Assembly (NCBI GenBank): GCA_017429685.1 | Contig: JAFROL010000005.1 | Span: 1-48,612 of the forward strand | Length of the DNA stretch: 48,612 bases | Direction of reading: 5' to 3' | Source of the DNA: Bacteroidales bacterium | GTDB lineage: Bacteria; Bacteroidota; Bacteroidia; Bacteroidales; P3 | Shown here: positions 8,937 to 17,658 of the stretch, piece after piece | Numbering within the stretch: the first letter of the stretch is position 1 | How the letters are laid out: every line of letters begins with the position of its first letter | Made by a program: the position numbers and the translations under genes | The notes under the pieces: generated by a model | Seen by the model: the letters and a program-made list of their open reading frames with translations, nothing else | Database searches by the model: none | What the model was told of the DNA's origin: nothing

Positions 8937-9473
8937 CTATTGGTGTATCTCTCTGATTACGCGTGCCGGGGTGCCGGCAACGACACTGTTGTCGGGCACA
9001 TCCTTGGTCACCACCGACCCTGCAGCCACTATGGCGTTGCGACCTATAGTGACGCCGGCAAGTACGGTGACATTGGCTCCTAGCCAGGCGTTTTGCTTGA
9101 CGACGATGGGCTTGGTGAGCAGTGTGTGGCGCTGGGAAGGCTCCTCGGGATGGTACTCTGTGGCGAGGACGCAATGGGGACCAATAAAAACGTCGTCCTC
9201 GATGGTGATGCCGCCAAGGGCAAGCAGGGTGCATCCGAAATTGAGGAAACAGTCGCTGCCGAAGCTGACGCCAGGACCGTAGTTGATATGTATGGGTGTG
9301 AAGACGCGCATATCGGCCGGCACGGTGCGGCGCGTGATGTCGCTCAGGCAAGCGCGAACTTCGTCCTCGGTGCGATAGCCGCTGTTCATTTCGGCCACCA
9401 GACGCATAGTGCGCTGCACTTCGGCATAGACAGCATCGCTGCCGACATATTTGTTTTCGTTATCGTTTTCCAT
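8937..9473 (-). CDS. Maltose/galactoside O-acetyltransferase-like protein
   Basis: Left-handed beta-helix (hexapeptide repeat) acetyltransferase, 178 aa, in the size range of Maa/LacA/NodL. The N-terminal part resembles the Mac domain. The helix has repeats such as INYGPGVSFGSDCFLNFGCT, ITIEDDVFIGPHCVLAT and VTIGRNAIVAAGSVVTKDV, and ends in the typical VVAGTPARVIREI. The family catalytic His is probably the one in ATEYHPEEPSQRHTL. It likely uses acetyl-CoA to acetylate a sugar or sugar-like acceptor in the cytoplasm. The N-terminus MENDNENKY is encoded by the same GATAAC/GAAAAC words that build the TolC microsatellite. It lies alone between composite repeats, so context says little about the substrate. 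Confidence 0.88.
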   Translation of the reverse strand: MENDNENKYVGSDAVYAEVQRTMRLVAEMNSGYRTEDEVRACLSDITRRTVPADMRVFTPIHINYGPGVSFGSDCFLNFGCTLLALGGITIEDDVFIGPHCVLATEYHPEEPSQRHTLLTKPIVVKQNAWLGANVTVLAGVTIGRNAIVAAGSVVTKDVPDNSVVAGTPARVIREIHQ

Positions 9474-9474
9474 A

Positions 9475-9650
9475 ATGTTAATTCGTTAATTTGTTAACTT
9501 GTTAATTCGTTAATTTGTTAATCCTGTTGTTGACATATTAATATGAAGCAATGACCGCGTCAGCCTCGCTCTCCGTTTTCCGCTTTCCGTTTTCCGCTTA
9601 ATTTGCTGCGTCAGCCACTAACGCATTAACACATTAACGCATTAACACAT
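9475..9650. repeat. Composite repeat with inverted TTAAC arms
   Basis: The left arm is tandem GTTAATTCGTTAATTTG. The core has ATGACCGCGTCAGCCTCG, then CTCTCCGTTTTCCGCTTTCC runs, then TGCTGCGTCAGCC. The right arm is ACTAACGCATTAACACATT words, complementary to the left arm. It fills the gap between the acetyltransferase start and the MmcQ stop. Confidence 0.8.
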
Positions 9651-9992
9651 TCATCTCCTATATTTCTGTTTGACAATAAGGTATGAATTCAGCGTCAGCA
9701 CACGCATCTGGCGGTTGTCGGCCAACTCGGGATTGACGCCAATCCAGTGGCGTTCTGAGCCGTTGTAGGGCTTGCCGACGGCAGCGCAACGTTCCTTGAG
9801 TTCGGCAATGCGCTCGGGCTGGCACTTGAGGTTGACGACGGTGAAATTGTCGGCGTCGAAATAGGAGAACATATGCCCGGCGACATAGAACACCAAGACT
9901 CCACGGGCGGCCTTGAATGCGCCGAAGGGCATCCGCTCTTCGACGTCGTCGCCCAGCGACAGGCAATAGCTGCGATATTCTTCTATATTCAC
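9651..9992 (-). CDS. MmcQ/YjbR family protein
   Basis: Small cytoplasmic protein of 113 aa, the normal length for the MmcQ/YjbR (DUF419) family. Typical features are the N-terminal helix, GDDVEERMPFGAFKAARG and the C-terminal HWIGVNPELADNRQMRVLTLNSYLIVKQK. The start codon is GTG at 9992. The family has a fold resembling DNA-binding proteins, but its biochemical role is not established. It stands alone, bounded on both sides by composite repeats, so no operon partner is suggested. Confidence 0.85.
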   Translation of the reverse strand: MNIEEYRSYCLSLGDDVEERMPFGAFKAARGVLVFYVAGHMFSYFDADNFTVVNLKCQPERIAELKERCAAVGKPYNGSERHWIGVNPELADNRQMRVLTLNSYLIVKQKYRR

Positions 9993-10000
9993 GGTGATGG

Positions 10001-10289
10001 CAATTCGTTAATTTGTTAATGTGTTAATTCGTTAATCCCGTTGTTGAAAGCAATGACCGCGTCAGCCTCGCTCTCCGTTTTCCGCTTTCCGTTTAATTTG
10101 CCGCGCCAGCCTCGCTCTCCGTTTTCCGCTTTCCGTTTAATTTGCCGCGCCAGCCTCGCTCTCCGTTTTCCGCTTTCCGTTTAATTTGCCGCGCCAGCCT
10201 CGCTCTCCGTTTTCCGCTTTCCGTTTTCCGCTTAATTTGCCGCGTCAGCCACTAACGCATTAACACATTAACGAATTAACACATTCACT
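10001..10289. repeat. Largest composite repeat, with a 44-bp tandem array
   Basis: The left arm is TTAATTTG/TTAATGTG/TTAATTCG words (10004-10037). GACCGCGTCAGCCTCG follows, then three near-identical 44-bp units at 10071-10114, 10115-10158 and 10159-10202 and a variant fourth unit from 10203. Each unit starts CTCTCCGTTTTCCGCTTTCC and ends GCCGCGCCAGCCTCG. The right arm is ACTAACGCATTAACACATT words, inverted relative to the left. This fills the 300-base gap between MmcQ and porX; no gene is seen in it. Confidence 0.88.
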
Positions 10290-10292
10290 CAT

Positions 10293-11843
10293 TCATTTGT
10301 TTCTCAGCGTAATGAATGGAATAAGTATCTCCTCCATCGAGATGCCGCCGTGCTGGAAGGTGTTCATATAGTACTGCACGTACTGGTTGTAGTTGTTGGG
10401 ATAGGCGAAGAAGTCGCCGCAGTGGGCGAAGATGTAGGGCGAGGTGATGTAGCGCTTGGGGAGGAAAATGCGGCGCGGCTCCTTGACCTCGAAGACCTGC
10501 TTAGGATTGTAGTCGAGCAGGCGCCCTTGCTTGTAGCGCAGGTTGACGGATATGTCGCGGTCGCCCTTGACGCGCACGGGGTTGTCGATGCGCACCGAGC
10601 CGTGGTCGGTGGTGATGACGATGTTGACGTCGCGTTCGGCCAGGTACTTGATGACTTCGAGCAGCGGCGAATGTTCCATCCAGGAGAGTGTCACGGAGCG
10701 GTAGGCACGCTCGTCGCTGGCCAGCTCGCGGACGATGTTGCTGTCGGTACGGGCGTGCGAGAGCATATCTATAAAGTTGTATATTATAATATTCAGCTTG
10801 TTGTGCATCAGGTTGGGCAGGCTGTCGACAAGCTTCTTGCCGTGCTGCACGTTCAGCACCTTGTTGTAGCTGTGCTTGATGTTGATGCCGTGCCGCTTCA
10901 GGTTCTCGCCCATCAGTTCGCTTTCGAACTGGTTTTTGAAGCCTTCCTCGTCCTCGTTGACCCAATATTGGGGATACTTGCTTTCGATTTCGGCAGGCAT
11001 CAGGCCGGAAAACATACTGTTGCGGGCGAACTGCGTGGTGGTGGGAATGATGCTGTAGTATATCTCGTCGCGCTCCGTGCGCAGATATTGCTCAATGAGG
11101 GGCTGGATGTATTTCCACTGGTCGTAGCGGAAATTGTCGATGACGATCATAAAGGTCGGCCGGTCGTCCTGCAGCAGCGGGAAGAGGCGGTCGCGCACCA
11201 CGGTGGGCGACATCAGCGGCTTCTCGCTCGTGCCGTTAACCCAGTCGATATAGTTGCGCTCGTAGAAGCGGCTGAAAAGCTGGTTGGCTTCGGCCTTCTG
11301 CGAACGGAAGATGTCGTGGATGTTCTCGTCCTCCGTGTTGGCCAGCTCCAAATCCCAGTACACCAGCTTCTTGTACAGCTCCACCCACTCGTTGGCATCG
11401 AGACGGTCGGACAACTGCATACTGATGTCGCGAAACTGCTGCTGGTAGCTGAACGTCGACTTCTCGCTGACCAGGCGGCGCGCCTCGGTGTGCTTCTTGA
11501 CCGAAAGCAGTATCTGGTTGGGATTGACGGGCTTGATCAGGTAGTCCGAAATCTTGCCGCCAAGTGCCTCGTTCATAATATGTTCCTCTTCGCTCTTGGT
11601 GATCATAATCACCGGTACACGCGGATAGAGCCGCTTGATTTCGGCCAGCGTGTCGAGGCCGCTGATGCCAGGCATATTCTCGTCGAGGAACACCAGGTCG
11701 ATGTCGCCATCGGCCAGTTCGTCGAGGGCTTCGCTGCCCGAGGTTACAGGTATGACTATGTAGCCCTTGTCTTCAAGGAAAAGGATATGAGGTTTGAGGA
11801 GGTCGATCTCGTCGTCGGCCCAAAGAATTTTTATCTGGTCCAC
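10293..11843 (-). CDS. porX: PorX-type response regulator with PglZ domain
   Basis: Cytoplasmic regulator of type IX secretion, 516 aa, GTG start. Residues 1-125 form a receiver domain: acidic pair D10/D11, phospho-acceptor D54 in LVFLDENMPG, and the conserved Lys in DYLIKPVNP. From about residue 200 there is a PglZ/alkaline-phosphatase-like domain with metal-site candidates in VIDNFRYDQW, TTTQFARNSMFSG, ITTDHGSVRI and HCGDFF. This architecture is characteristic of PorX, which in studied Bacteroidota acts with the kinase PorY and an ECF sigma factor to control T9SS genes. The T9SS operon lies 14 kb to the right, and no PorY gene is present in the window. The gene is flanked by composite repeats on both sides. 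Confidence 0.93.
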   Translation of the reverse strand: MDQIKILWADDEIDLLKPHILFLEDKGYIVIPVTSGSEALDELADGDIDLVFLDENMPGISGLDTLAEIKRLYPRVPVIMITKSEEEHIMNEALGGKISDYLIKPVNPNQILLSVKKHTEARRLVSEKSTFSYQQQFRDISMQLSDRLDANEWVELYKKLVYWDLELANTEDENIHDIFRSQKAEANQLFSRFYERNYIDWVNGTSEKPLMSPTVVRDRLFPLLQDDRPTFMIVIDNFRYDQWKYIQPLIEQYLRTERDEIYYSIIPTTTQFARNSMFSGLMPAEIESKYPQYWVNEDEEGFKNQFESELMGENLKRHGINIKHSYNKVLNVQHGKKLVDSLPNLMHNKLNIIIYNFIDMLSHARTDSNIVRELASDERAYRSVTLSWMEHSPLLEVIKYLAERDVNIVITTDHGSVRIDNPVRVKGDRDISVNLRYKQGRLLDYNPKQVFEVKEPRRIFLPKRYITSPYIFAHCGDFFAYPNNYNQYVQYYMNTFQHGGISMEEILIPFITLRNK

Positions 11844-12029
11844 AGTATTGTTATTGCGTTAGTGTGTTATTGCGTTATTACGTTAGTGTGTCTTTGACAT
11901 TGCGTTATTGTGTTATTACGTTAGTATTTGCCGCGTCAGCCTCGCTTTCCGTTTTCCGCTTAATATGACGCGTCAGCCACTAACACGTTAACACATTAAC
12001 GAATTCACACATTCACATTAACGCATTTT
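11844..12029. repeat. Composite repeat between porX and mfd
   Basis: The left arm is GTTATTGCG/GTTAGTGTG words. The core is TTTGCCGCGTCAGCCTCG, then CTTTCCGTTTTCCGCTTAAT and GACGCGTCAGCC. The right arm is ACTAACACGTTAACACATT words ending in ATTCACACATTCACATT. It occupies the divergent intergenic region, so it lies over the porX promoter region. Confidence 0.8.
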
Positions 12030-12041
12030 ATTTTTTTTTCG

Positions 12042-12049
12042 TATATTTG
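12042..12049 (+). promoter_or_regulatory. Promoter -7 box for mfd
   Basis: TATATTTG fits the Bacteroidota consensus TAnnTTTG and lies 65 bases before the chosen mfd start. No clear TTTG box is seen 19-21 bases upstream because that region is a T tract. Confidence 0.5.
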
Positions 12050-12113
12050 GATTTTGTTAAAAGTAATTAATCTACTGCTTAGCGCACTGAACGAGAAAAG
12101 GATACACCAACAA

Positions 12114-15100
12114 ATGTTGTTGACTGAAAGATACAAAAACTCTAAACTGGCCGCTGAATTGTGCGCCAAACTGGCCGCGAGCCAGGCACGCATCCACATC
12201 AACGGTCTCACCGGCAGCCTGCCCGCCGTGGTCGGCGCCACTCTGGCACAAAGCCTGCCGCAAAGCAACCTCGTCTTCATCGTGGGCTCGAAAGAAGACG
12301 CCTACTACCTGCAAAACGACCTCGAAACACTGCTCTGCCCCCACCGCAAGGCCGACGACGACATTGACGCCACCGAATGCCCGGTGATGATTTTCCCCAC
12401 CACCTACCGACGCCCCTACCAGACCGACGAGACCGACAACGCCAACGTGCTGATGCGCTCGGAGGTGGTCAAGCAGCTCGGTGCCGGCCGCCGTATGGTA
12501 GTTGTATCCTACCCCGAAGCCCTGGCCGAAAAGGTCATATCATCCAAAACACTGACACGCAACACACTGCAAATCTTCAAGGGCAGCAAGCTCGATATGG
12601 ACTTCGTCATCGAAACGCTGCAGGAATACACATTCGAGCGCGTCGACTTCGTCGTCAATCCTGGTCAGTTCGCTGTGCGTGGCGGCATCATCGACGTCTT
12701 CTCCTACGCCAACGAAAAACCTTTCCGCATCGAGTTCTTTGACGACTGCGTCGATTCGCTGCGCAGCTTCGATCCCGTCACACAGCTCTCCATACGCCAT
12801 TTCGACCAGGTCAGCATCATCCCCGACCTCGAAAGCCGGCAGGGCGGCAGCCTCAAGATAGAAGAAAAAGTCAACCTGCTGCAGTATTTCGGCAGCGAGG
12901 ACATCGTCTGGACCTACGGCCTGATGTACATCAGCGAAACCATCGAGAAATGCTACGCCACCGCGGTAACGGAATACAAAAAGATTGCTGCCGACAAGCA
13001 GCAGGACATCATACGCCTGCACAACGCCAAGCCCGACGAGTTCTATTCCTCCGCCAATGAATTCCTCAAGGCCCTGCTCAACTGCAAGGTCATCGAGACC
13101 GGCAACTCGTCGTTCTTCTCCAAAGCCACCGTCGTCGACGCCCACAGTGACCCGCAGCCCTCGTTCAACAAGCAGTTCGAGCTCCTCAAGCAGTCGCTGT
13201 CGGACTACAACGAGCGCGGCTACACCCTCAGCATCAGCGCCAGCAGCGAACAGCAGCGCAAGCGCCTCGACAAAATCTTTGCCGAAAGCGGTATGTTCTC
13301 CGACACTATCACCTACCTCGACTATTCGCTGCGCAAGGGCTTCATCGACCACGACGAGCATCTGCTCTGCTACACCGACCACGAAATCTTCGAACGCTAC
13401 CATAAATACACCGTCCGCGACCTCAGCCAGAACCGCGAGGCCCTGACCCTCAAAGAGCTCTTCGAACTCAAGCCCGGCGACTACGTCACACACATCGACT
13501 ACGGCGTGGGACGCTTCTCGGGCCTCGAAAAAATCGAGACCGGAGGCAAGCAGCAGGAAGTCATTCGTCTGGTATACAAGAACAACGACACCCTCTACAT
13601 CAGCATCCACGGCCTGCACAAAATCAGCCGCTACGTGGGCAAAGAGGGCGTAGCCCCCACCCTAAACCGTCTGGGCAGCAACACCTGGCAGGTGCTCAAG
13701 CAGAAAACCAAGAAGCAGGTCAAGGACATAGCCCGCGACCTCATACAGCTTTACGCCAAACGCAAGGCCACACGCGGCTTCGCCTTCAGCGCCGACAGCT
13801 ACCTGCAGAACGAACTCGAAGCATCCTTTATGTATGAGGACACTCCCGACCAGCTCAAGGCCACTGTCGACGTCAAGCACGATATGGAGTCGTCCTCTCC
13901 TATGGACCGCCTGGTGTGCGGCGACGTGGGCTTCGGCAAGACCGAAGTGGCCATCCGCGCCGCCTTCAAGGCCGTGTGCGACAGCAAGCAGGTCGCCGTC
14001 CTCGTCCCATCCACCATACTCGCCTTCCAGCACTTCAACACCTTCACCGAACGACTCAAAGGGCTGCCCGTCAACATCGACTACCTCAACCGCTTCCGCA
14101 CCACCAAGGAGAAAAACCAGATAGCGCGCGACCTCGAAAGCGGCAAACTCGACATACTCATCGGCACACACGCCATCACCAACAGCAAGCTGAAATTCAA
14201 AGACCTCGGCCTCCTCATCGTCGACGAAGAGCAGAAATTCGGCGTCAGCGTCAAAGAAAAGCTCAAGCAGATGCGCACCAACGTCGACGTGCTGACCCTC
14301 ACCGCAACACCCATTCCGCGCACACTGCAGTTCTCACTGATGGGCGCCCGCGACCTCAGCGTCATCCAGACACCACCGCCCAACCGCCAACCCATCCAGA
14401 CCGAACTGTCGCCCTTCAACGAAGAGCTTATCCGCGACGCCATCAGCTTCGAGCTGTCGCGCGACGGACAAGTCTTCTTTATCTCCAACCGAGTCGAGAA
14501 CCTGCCCGAAATGGCAGGTCTCGTCAGCCGTCTCGTCCCCGACGCACGCGTGGCCATAGCACACGGACAAATGGAGGGCAAAGTGGTCGAAGACACAATG
14601 ATGCGCTTCATCGAAGGCGAAATCGACGTCCTCGTCTCAACAGCCATCATCGAAAACGGCCTCGACATCCCCAACGCCAACACGATGATTATCAACAATG
14701 CCCAGCAGTTCGGCCTCAGCGACCTGCACCAGATGCGCGGCCGCGTGGGGCGCAGCAACCGCAAAGCATTCTGCTATATGCTTGTCCCCTCCTTCAGCTC
14801 GCTGACCGACGACGCACAGAAGCGACTCCGCGCCATCGAAGAGTTCGCCTCCGTGGGCAGCGGTTTCAACATCGCTATGCGCGACCTCGACATCCGCGGT
14901 GCCGGCAACATACTCGGTGCCGAACAAAGCGGCTTCATCAGCGAGATAGGCTACGATATGTACCACAAAATCCTCAACGAAGCCATCGAAGAACTCAAAG
15001 AGACCGACTTCCGCGAACTATTCCAGCCAGACACCCAAGCGGAAAGCGGAAAGCGGAAAGCGGAAAACGGGAAAGTCGACACGTCAGCCTCGCTTTCCGC

Positions 15101-15608
15101 TTTCCGCTCTCCGCTTTCCGCTTTCGTCAAGGAGTGCACCATCGAGACCGACCTCGAAGTACTCATCCCCGACGACTACGTAAGCAACATCAGCGAGCGA
15201 CTGCAGCTCTACAAAGAGCTCAACGACATCGGTATCGACGACAAGACCGGCAGCAACGAAAACCTCGAAACCCAGCTCGACAACTACCGCGAGCGCCTCA
15301 TCGACCGCTTCGGACCCATCCCGCCAGCCACACAGGAGCTCATAAAAACCATCACCCTGCGGCGTATGGCCAAAAATTTCGGCATCGAAAAACTCGTCCT
15401 CAAGCAAAACAAGATGGTGCTCTATTTCCCCTCCAACCAGCAAAGCCCCTTCTACCAGTCGCCAAATTTCACGCGCCTCATATCCTACGCACAGGACCAT
15501 CCACGCAGCGTACATCTGCGCGAGACCACCGACCGTCTGACGCTCGTCTGCGACAACGTCGACTCCATCCACAGCGCCATCGACAAGCTCAACACCCTCA
15601 CCCAGTAA
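12114..15608 (+). CDS. mfd: Transcription-repair coupling factor Mfd
   Basis: Removes RNA polymerase stalled at DNA damage and recruits UvrA; cytoplasmic, DNA-bound. It is 1164 aa from the ATG at 12114 (MLLTERYKNSKLA). A TTG 60 bases upstream keeps the frame open but is too close to the -7 box to be the start. Order: UvrB-like N-terminal domains, the polymerase-interaction domain (GDYVTHIDYGVGRFSGLEKIE), helicase motif I (VCGDVGFGKTEVAIRAA), motif II (LLIVDEEQKFGV), motif III (TLTATPIPRTL), motif VI (QMRGRVGRS), the TRG-type region and a C-terminal domain. Oddity: a palindromic composite-repeat insert at 15037-15125 encodes about 30 extra residues in the linker before the C-terminal domain. 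Confidence 0.95.
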   Translation: MLLTERYKNSKLAAELCAKLAASQARIHINGLTGSLPAVVGATLAQSLPQSNLVFIVGSKEDAYYLQNDLETLLCPHRKADDDIDATECPVMIFPTTYRRPYQTDETDNANVLMRSEVVKQLGAGRRMVVVSYPEALAEKVISSKTLTRNTLQIFKGSKLDMDFVIETLQEYTFERVDFVVNPGQFAVRGGIIDVFSYANEKPFRIEFFDDCVDSLRSFDPVTQLSIRHFDQVSIIPDLESRQGGSLKIEEKVNLLQYFGSEDIVWTYGLMYISETIEKCYATAVTEYKKIAADKQQDIIRLHNAKPDEFYSSANEFLKALLNCKVIETGNSSFFSKATVVDAHSDPQPSFNKQFELLKQSLSDYNERGYTLSISASSEQQRKRLDKIFAESGMFSDTITYLDYSLRKGFIDHDEHLLCYTDHEIFERYHKYTVRDLSQNREALTLKELFELKPGDYVTHIDYGVGRFSGLEKIETGGKQQEVIRLVYKNNDTLYISIHGLHKISRYVGKEGVAPTLNRLGSNTWQVLKQKTKKQVKDIARDLIQLYAKRKATRGFAFSADSYLQNELEASFMYEDTPDQLKATVDVKHDMESSSPMDRLVCGDVGFGKTEVAIRAAFKAVCDSKQVAVLVPSTILAFQHFNTFTERLKGLPVNIDYLNRFRTTKEKNQIARDLESGKLDILIGTHAITNSKLKFKDLGLLIVDEEQKFGVSVKEKLKQMRTNVDVLTLTATPIPRTLQFSLMGARDLSVIQTPPPNRQPIQTELSPFNEELIRDAISFELSRDGQVFFISNRVENLPEMAGLVSRLVPDARVAIAHGQMEGKVVEDTMMRFIEGEIDVLVSTAIIENGLDIPNANTMIINNAQQFGLSDLHQMRGRVGRSNRKAFCYMLVPSFSSLTDDAQKRLRAIEEFASVGSGFNIAMRDLDIRGAGNILGAEQSGFISEIGYDMYHKILNEAIEELKETDFRELFQPDTQAESGKRKAENGKVDTSASLSAFRSPLSAFVKECTIETDLEVLIPDDYVSNISERLQLYKELNDIGIDDKTGSNENLETQLDNYRERLIDRFGPIPPATQELIKTITLRRMAKNFGIEKLVLKQNKMVLYFPSNQQSPFYQSPNFTRLISYAQDHPRSVHLRETTDRLTLVCDNVDSIHSAIDKLNTLTQ
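15037..15125. repeat. In-frame palindromic heptamer repeat inside mfd
   Basis: The left half is AAGCGGAAAGCGGAAAGCGG and similar units. The centre is GTCGACACGTCAGCCTCG and the right half is CTTTCCGCTTTCCGCTCTCC and similar units, so the two halves are inverted. It is read in frame as A-E-S-G-K-R-K-A-E and then S-A-F-R-S-P-L-S-A-F. Confidence 0.93.
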
Positions 15609-15637
15609 GAGCGGAAAGCGGAAAACGGAAAGCGGAA
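15609..15637. repeat. Heptamer repeat directly after the mfd stop
   Basis: GAGCGGAAAGCGGAAAACGG and following copies begin immediately after the TAA stop codon of mfd. They are the same heptamer run that is inserted inside the gene 480 bases earlier. Confidence 0.85.
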
Positions 15638-15675
15638 ATCCAAAATTCACAATTTTCCATTTTCAAAAAAATTCG

Positions 15676-15683
15676 TACATTTG
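15676..15683 (+). promoter_or_regulatory. Promoter -7 box for the acyl-CoA synthetase
   Basis: TACATTTG matches TAnnTTTG and lies 83 bases before the ATG at 15767. The upstream TTTG box is not evident. The gene is probably transcribed separately from mfd. Confidence 0.5.
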
Positions 15684-15766
15684 CATTCTGCGAAGAATAC
15701 GCAAAAATAACCAAGAGTAACACAATATATTTAAAATCATCTAAATAAGTAAACATAACCCAACCT

Positions 15767-17635
15767 ATGGAAATCGAAATTACACGACTGTTCGACCTGC
15801 TTGACCACCTCGTGGTCAACCATCCCAAGGACGACATCCTTGCCGGCAAAGTCAACGGCGAATGGGTGCGATACAGCTCGCACGACTATTATAAATACGC
15901 TCATTTTATGGCCTACGGACTGATGGAACTCGGCATTCAGCCCGGCGACCGCGTCGTCACCATCTCCAACAACTGCCCCGAGTGGAACTTTATGGATATG
16001 GCCCTGGCACTGATGGGCGCCATCCACGTGCCCGTCTATCCCACCCTCTCAACCGAAAACTACGTTCACATCTTCCGCCACAGCGAGGCCAAACTCATAC
16101 TCGTCAGCAGCAAACTTCTGCTCGGACGCATCAAACCCGCCGTACAGCAACTCGAAAACAAGCCCGACATCTACACCCTTGCCGCCATCGAAGGCGAGCA
16201 CCGCACGCTCGAAATCCTCAAGCTCGGCATCGCCAGCCGCGAAAAACACCTCGCCGAGCTCGAACAGCGCAAAGAGCAGACCAAGCCCGACGACTGGCTC
16301 ACGCTCATCTACACCAGCGGCACCACCGGCGACCCCAAAGGTGTGATGCTCAGCCACCGCAACATCTGTTCCAACTTCCTCGCCCACGCCAAAGTCAACC
16401 CGATGACCCCCGACTACCGCGTACTCTCGTTCCTGCCCCTCAACCACGTATTCGAGCGCTCAATGAACTACCACTTCCAATATCTGGGCGTCAGCATCTA
16501 CTATGCCGAATCGATGGGCACACTGCAGCGCGATATGCAAGACATCCAGTGCGGCGGTTTCTGCGCCGTGCCGCGCGTCCTCGAAATGTTCTACGACAAA
16601 CTCTACGCCGCAGGCAAAGACTTCCCCGCCATCAAAAAAGCCATCTACTTCCGCGCCTTCAAGCACGGTATGCGCTACGACAACGGCATCATCCGCAAAG
16701 TATCCATCTGGTACCAGATAATGCACCGCTTCTACGACCGGATGGTCTACCGCCACTGGCGCGAAAAATTCGGCGGCAAGCGGATGATCGTCATCAGCGG
16801 CGGCAGCAGCATACCCGAACGCCTCGTGCGCCTCTTCACCGCAGCAGGCATCAGCATCTACGAAGGCTACGGCCTCAGCGAGACATCGCCCGTCATCGCC
16901 GTCAACAACCCCGTCGACGGACTCGTCCGCTTCGGCACCGTAGGACCTATGCTCAGCGGCACAGAAATGATGATCGCCGACGACGGCGAAATCCTCACCC
17001 GCGGACCCCACGTGATGATGGGATACTACAAAGACCCCGAATACACCAGCCAGGTCATCGACAGCGACGGATGGTTCCACACTGGCGACATCGGCAAAAT
17101 CATCGGCGGACGATACCTCAAAATCACCGACCGCAAGAAAGACATCTTCAAACTCTCGGCAGGCAAATACGTCGCACCGCAAGTGCTCGAAAACAAACTG
17201 CGCGAATCCGAATACATCGACCAAGTGATGGTCATCGGCGAGCACCAGAAGATTGCCGCCGCAATCATTTCGCCCAACTTCAACACTCTCCACTATTGGG
17301 CCCTCAAGCACCACCTCCACTATCGCGACAACACGCAGCTCATCGCCCTGCCCGAAGTCAACAAAAAGATGCAGGAAGTCATCGACCAGTACAACAAAGA
17401 GTTTGCACCGCACGAGCAAATCAAGAAATTCCGTCTCGTCAGCGAAGAGTGGACCACCGCCAACGGACTCCTCTCGCCTACCCTAAAAGTGCGCCGCAAA
17501 CTACTGCAGGACAAATACAAAGACCTTATCGTCGACATCTTCGGCAAACAGGACGATACAAAATCAGGACTTTTCTCCTCGTTCCGCACCATCGACCTGC
17601 CTGCAATCAAGCTGCCCTTCCGCGACAACAATTAA
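15767..17635 (+). CDS. Long-chain fatty acid-CoA ligase (AMP-forming)
   Basis: Activates fatty acids to acyl-CoA through an acyl-adenylate; cytoplasmic or membrane-associated, 622 aa. The AMP-binding signature LIYTSGTTGDPKGVMLSH lies near residues 181-198. Other motifs are YGLSETSPV, GWFHTGDIG, ITDRKKDIFKLSAGKYVAP and the late catalytic Lys region near the C-terminus. Length and motif order match FadD-like long-chain synthetases rather than acetyl-CoA synthetase. The last 31 codons (KSGLFSSFRTIDLP) are mirrored by a decayed copy at 19363-19453, beyond a DUF4143 ATPase gene and a tandem array. The gene itself is intact. Confidence 0.93.
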   Translation: MEIEITRLFDLLDHLVVNHPKDDILAGKVNGEWVRYSSHDYYKYAHFMAYGLMELGIQPGDRVVTISNNCPEWNFMDMALALMGAIHVPVYPTLSTENYVHIFRHSEAKLILVSSKLLLGRIKPAVQQLENKPDIYTLAAIEGEHRTLEILKLGIASREKHLAELEQRKEQTKPDDWLTLIYTSGTTGDPKGVMLSHRNICSNFLAHAKVNPMTPDYRVLSFLPLNHVFERSMNYHFQYLGVSIYYAESMGTLQRDMQDIQCGGFCAVPRVLEMFYDKLYAAGKDFPAIKKAIYFRAFKHGMRYDNGIIRKVSIWYQIMHRFYDRMVYRHWREKFGGKRMIVISGGSSIPERLVRLFTAAGISIYEGYGLSETSPVIAVNNPVDGLVRFGTVGPMLSGTEMMIADDGEILTRGPHVMMGYYKDPEYTSQVIDSDGWFHTGDIGKIIGGRYLKITDRKKDIFKLSAGKYVAPQVLENKLRESEYIDQVMVIGEHQKIAAAIISPNFNTLHYWALKHHLHYRDNTQLIALPEVNKKMQEVIDQYNKEFAPHEQIKKFRLVSEEWTTANGLLSPTLKVRRKLLQDKYKDLIVDIFGKQDDTKSGLFSSFRTIDLPAIKLPFRDNN

Positions 17636-17658
17636 AACAGTCCGTTTCACATTCTGAA

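Noticed and set aside
10350-11897. Long plus-strand open frame opposite porX
   Set aside because: It lies fully antisense to porX, has no family features, and follows from codon bias in the real gene.
12540-13619. 359-residue minus-strand frame in mfd
   Set aside because: Antisense to conserved Mfd domains, with no recognised motif.
13916-15748. Arg/His/Pro-rich 610-residue frame inside mfd
   Set aside because: It is the shifted reading of a GC-rich gene and has no domain.
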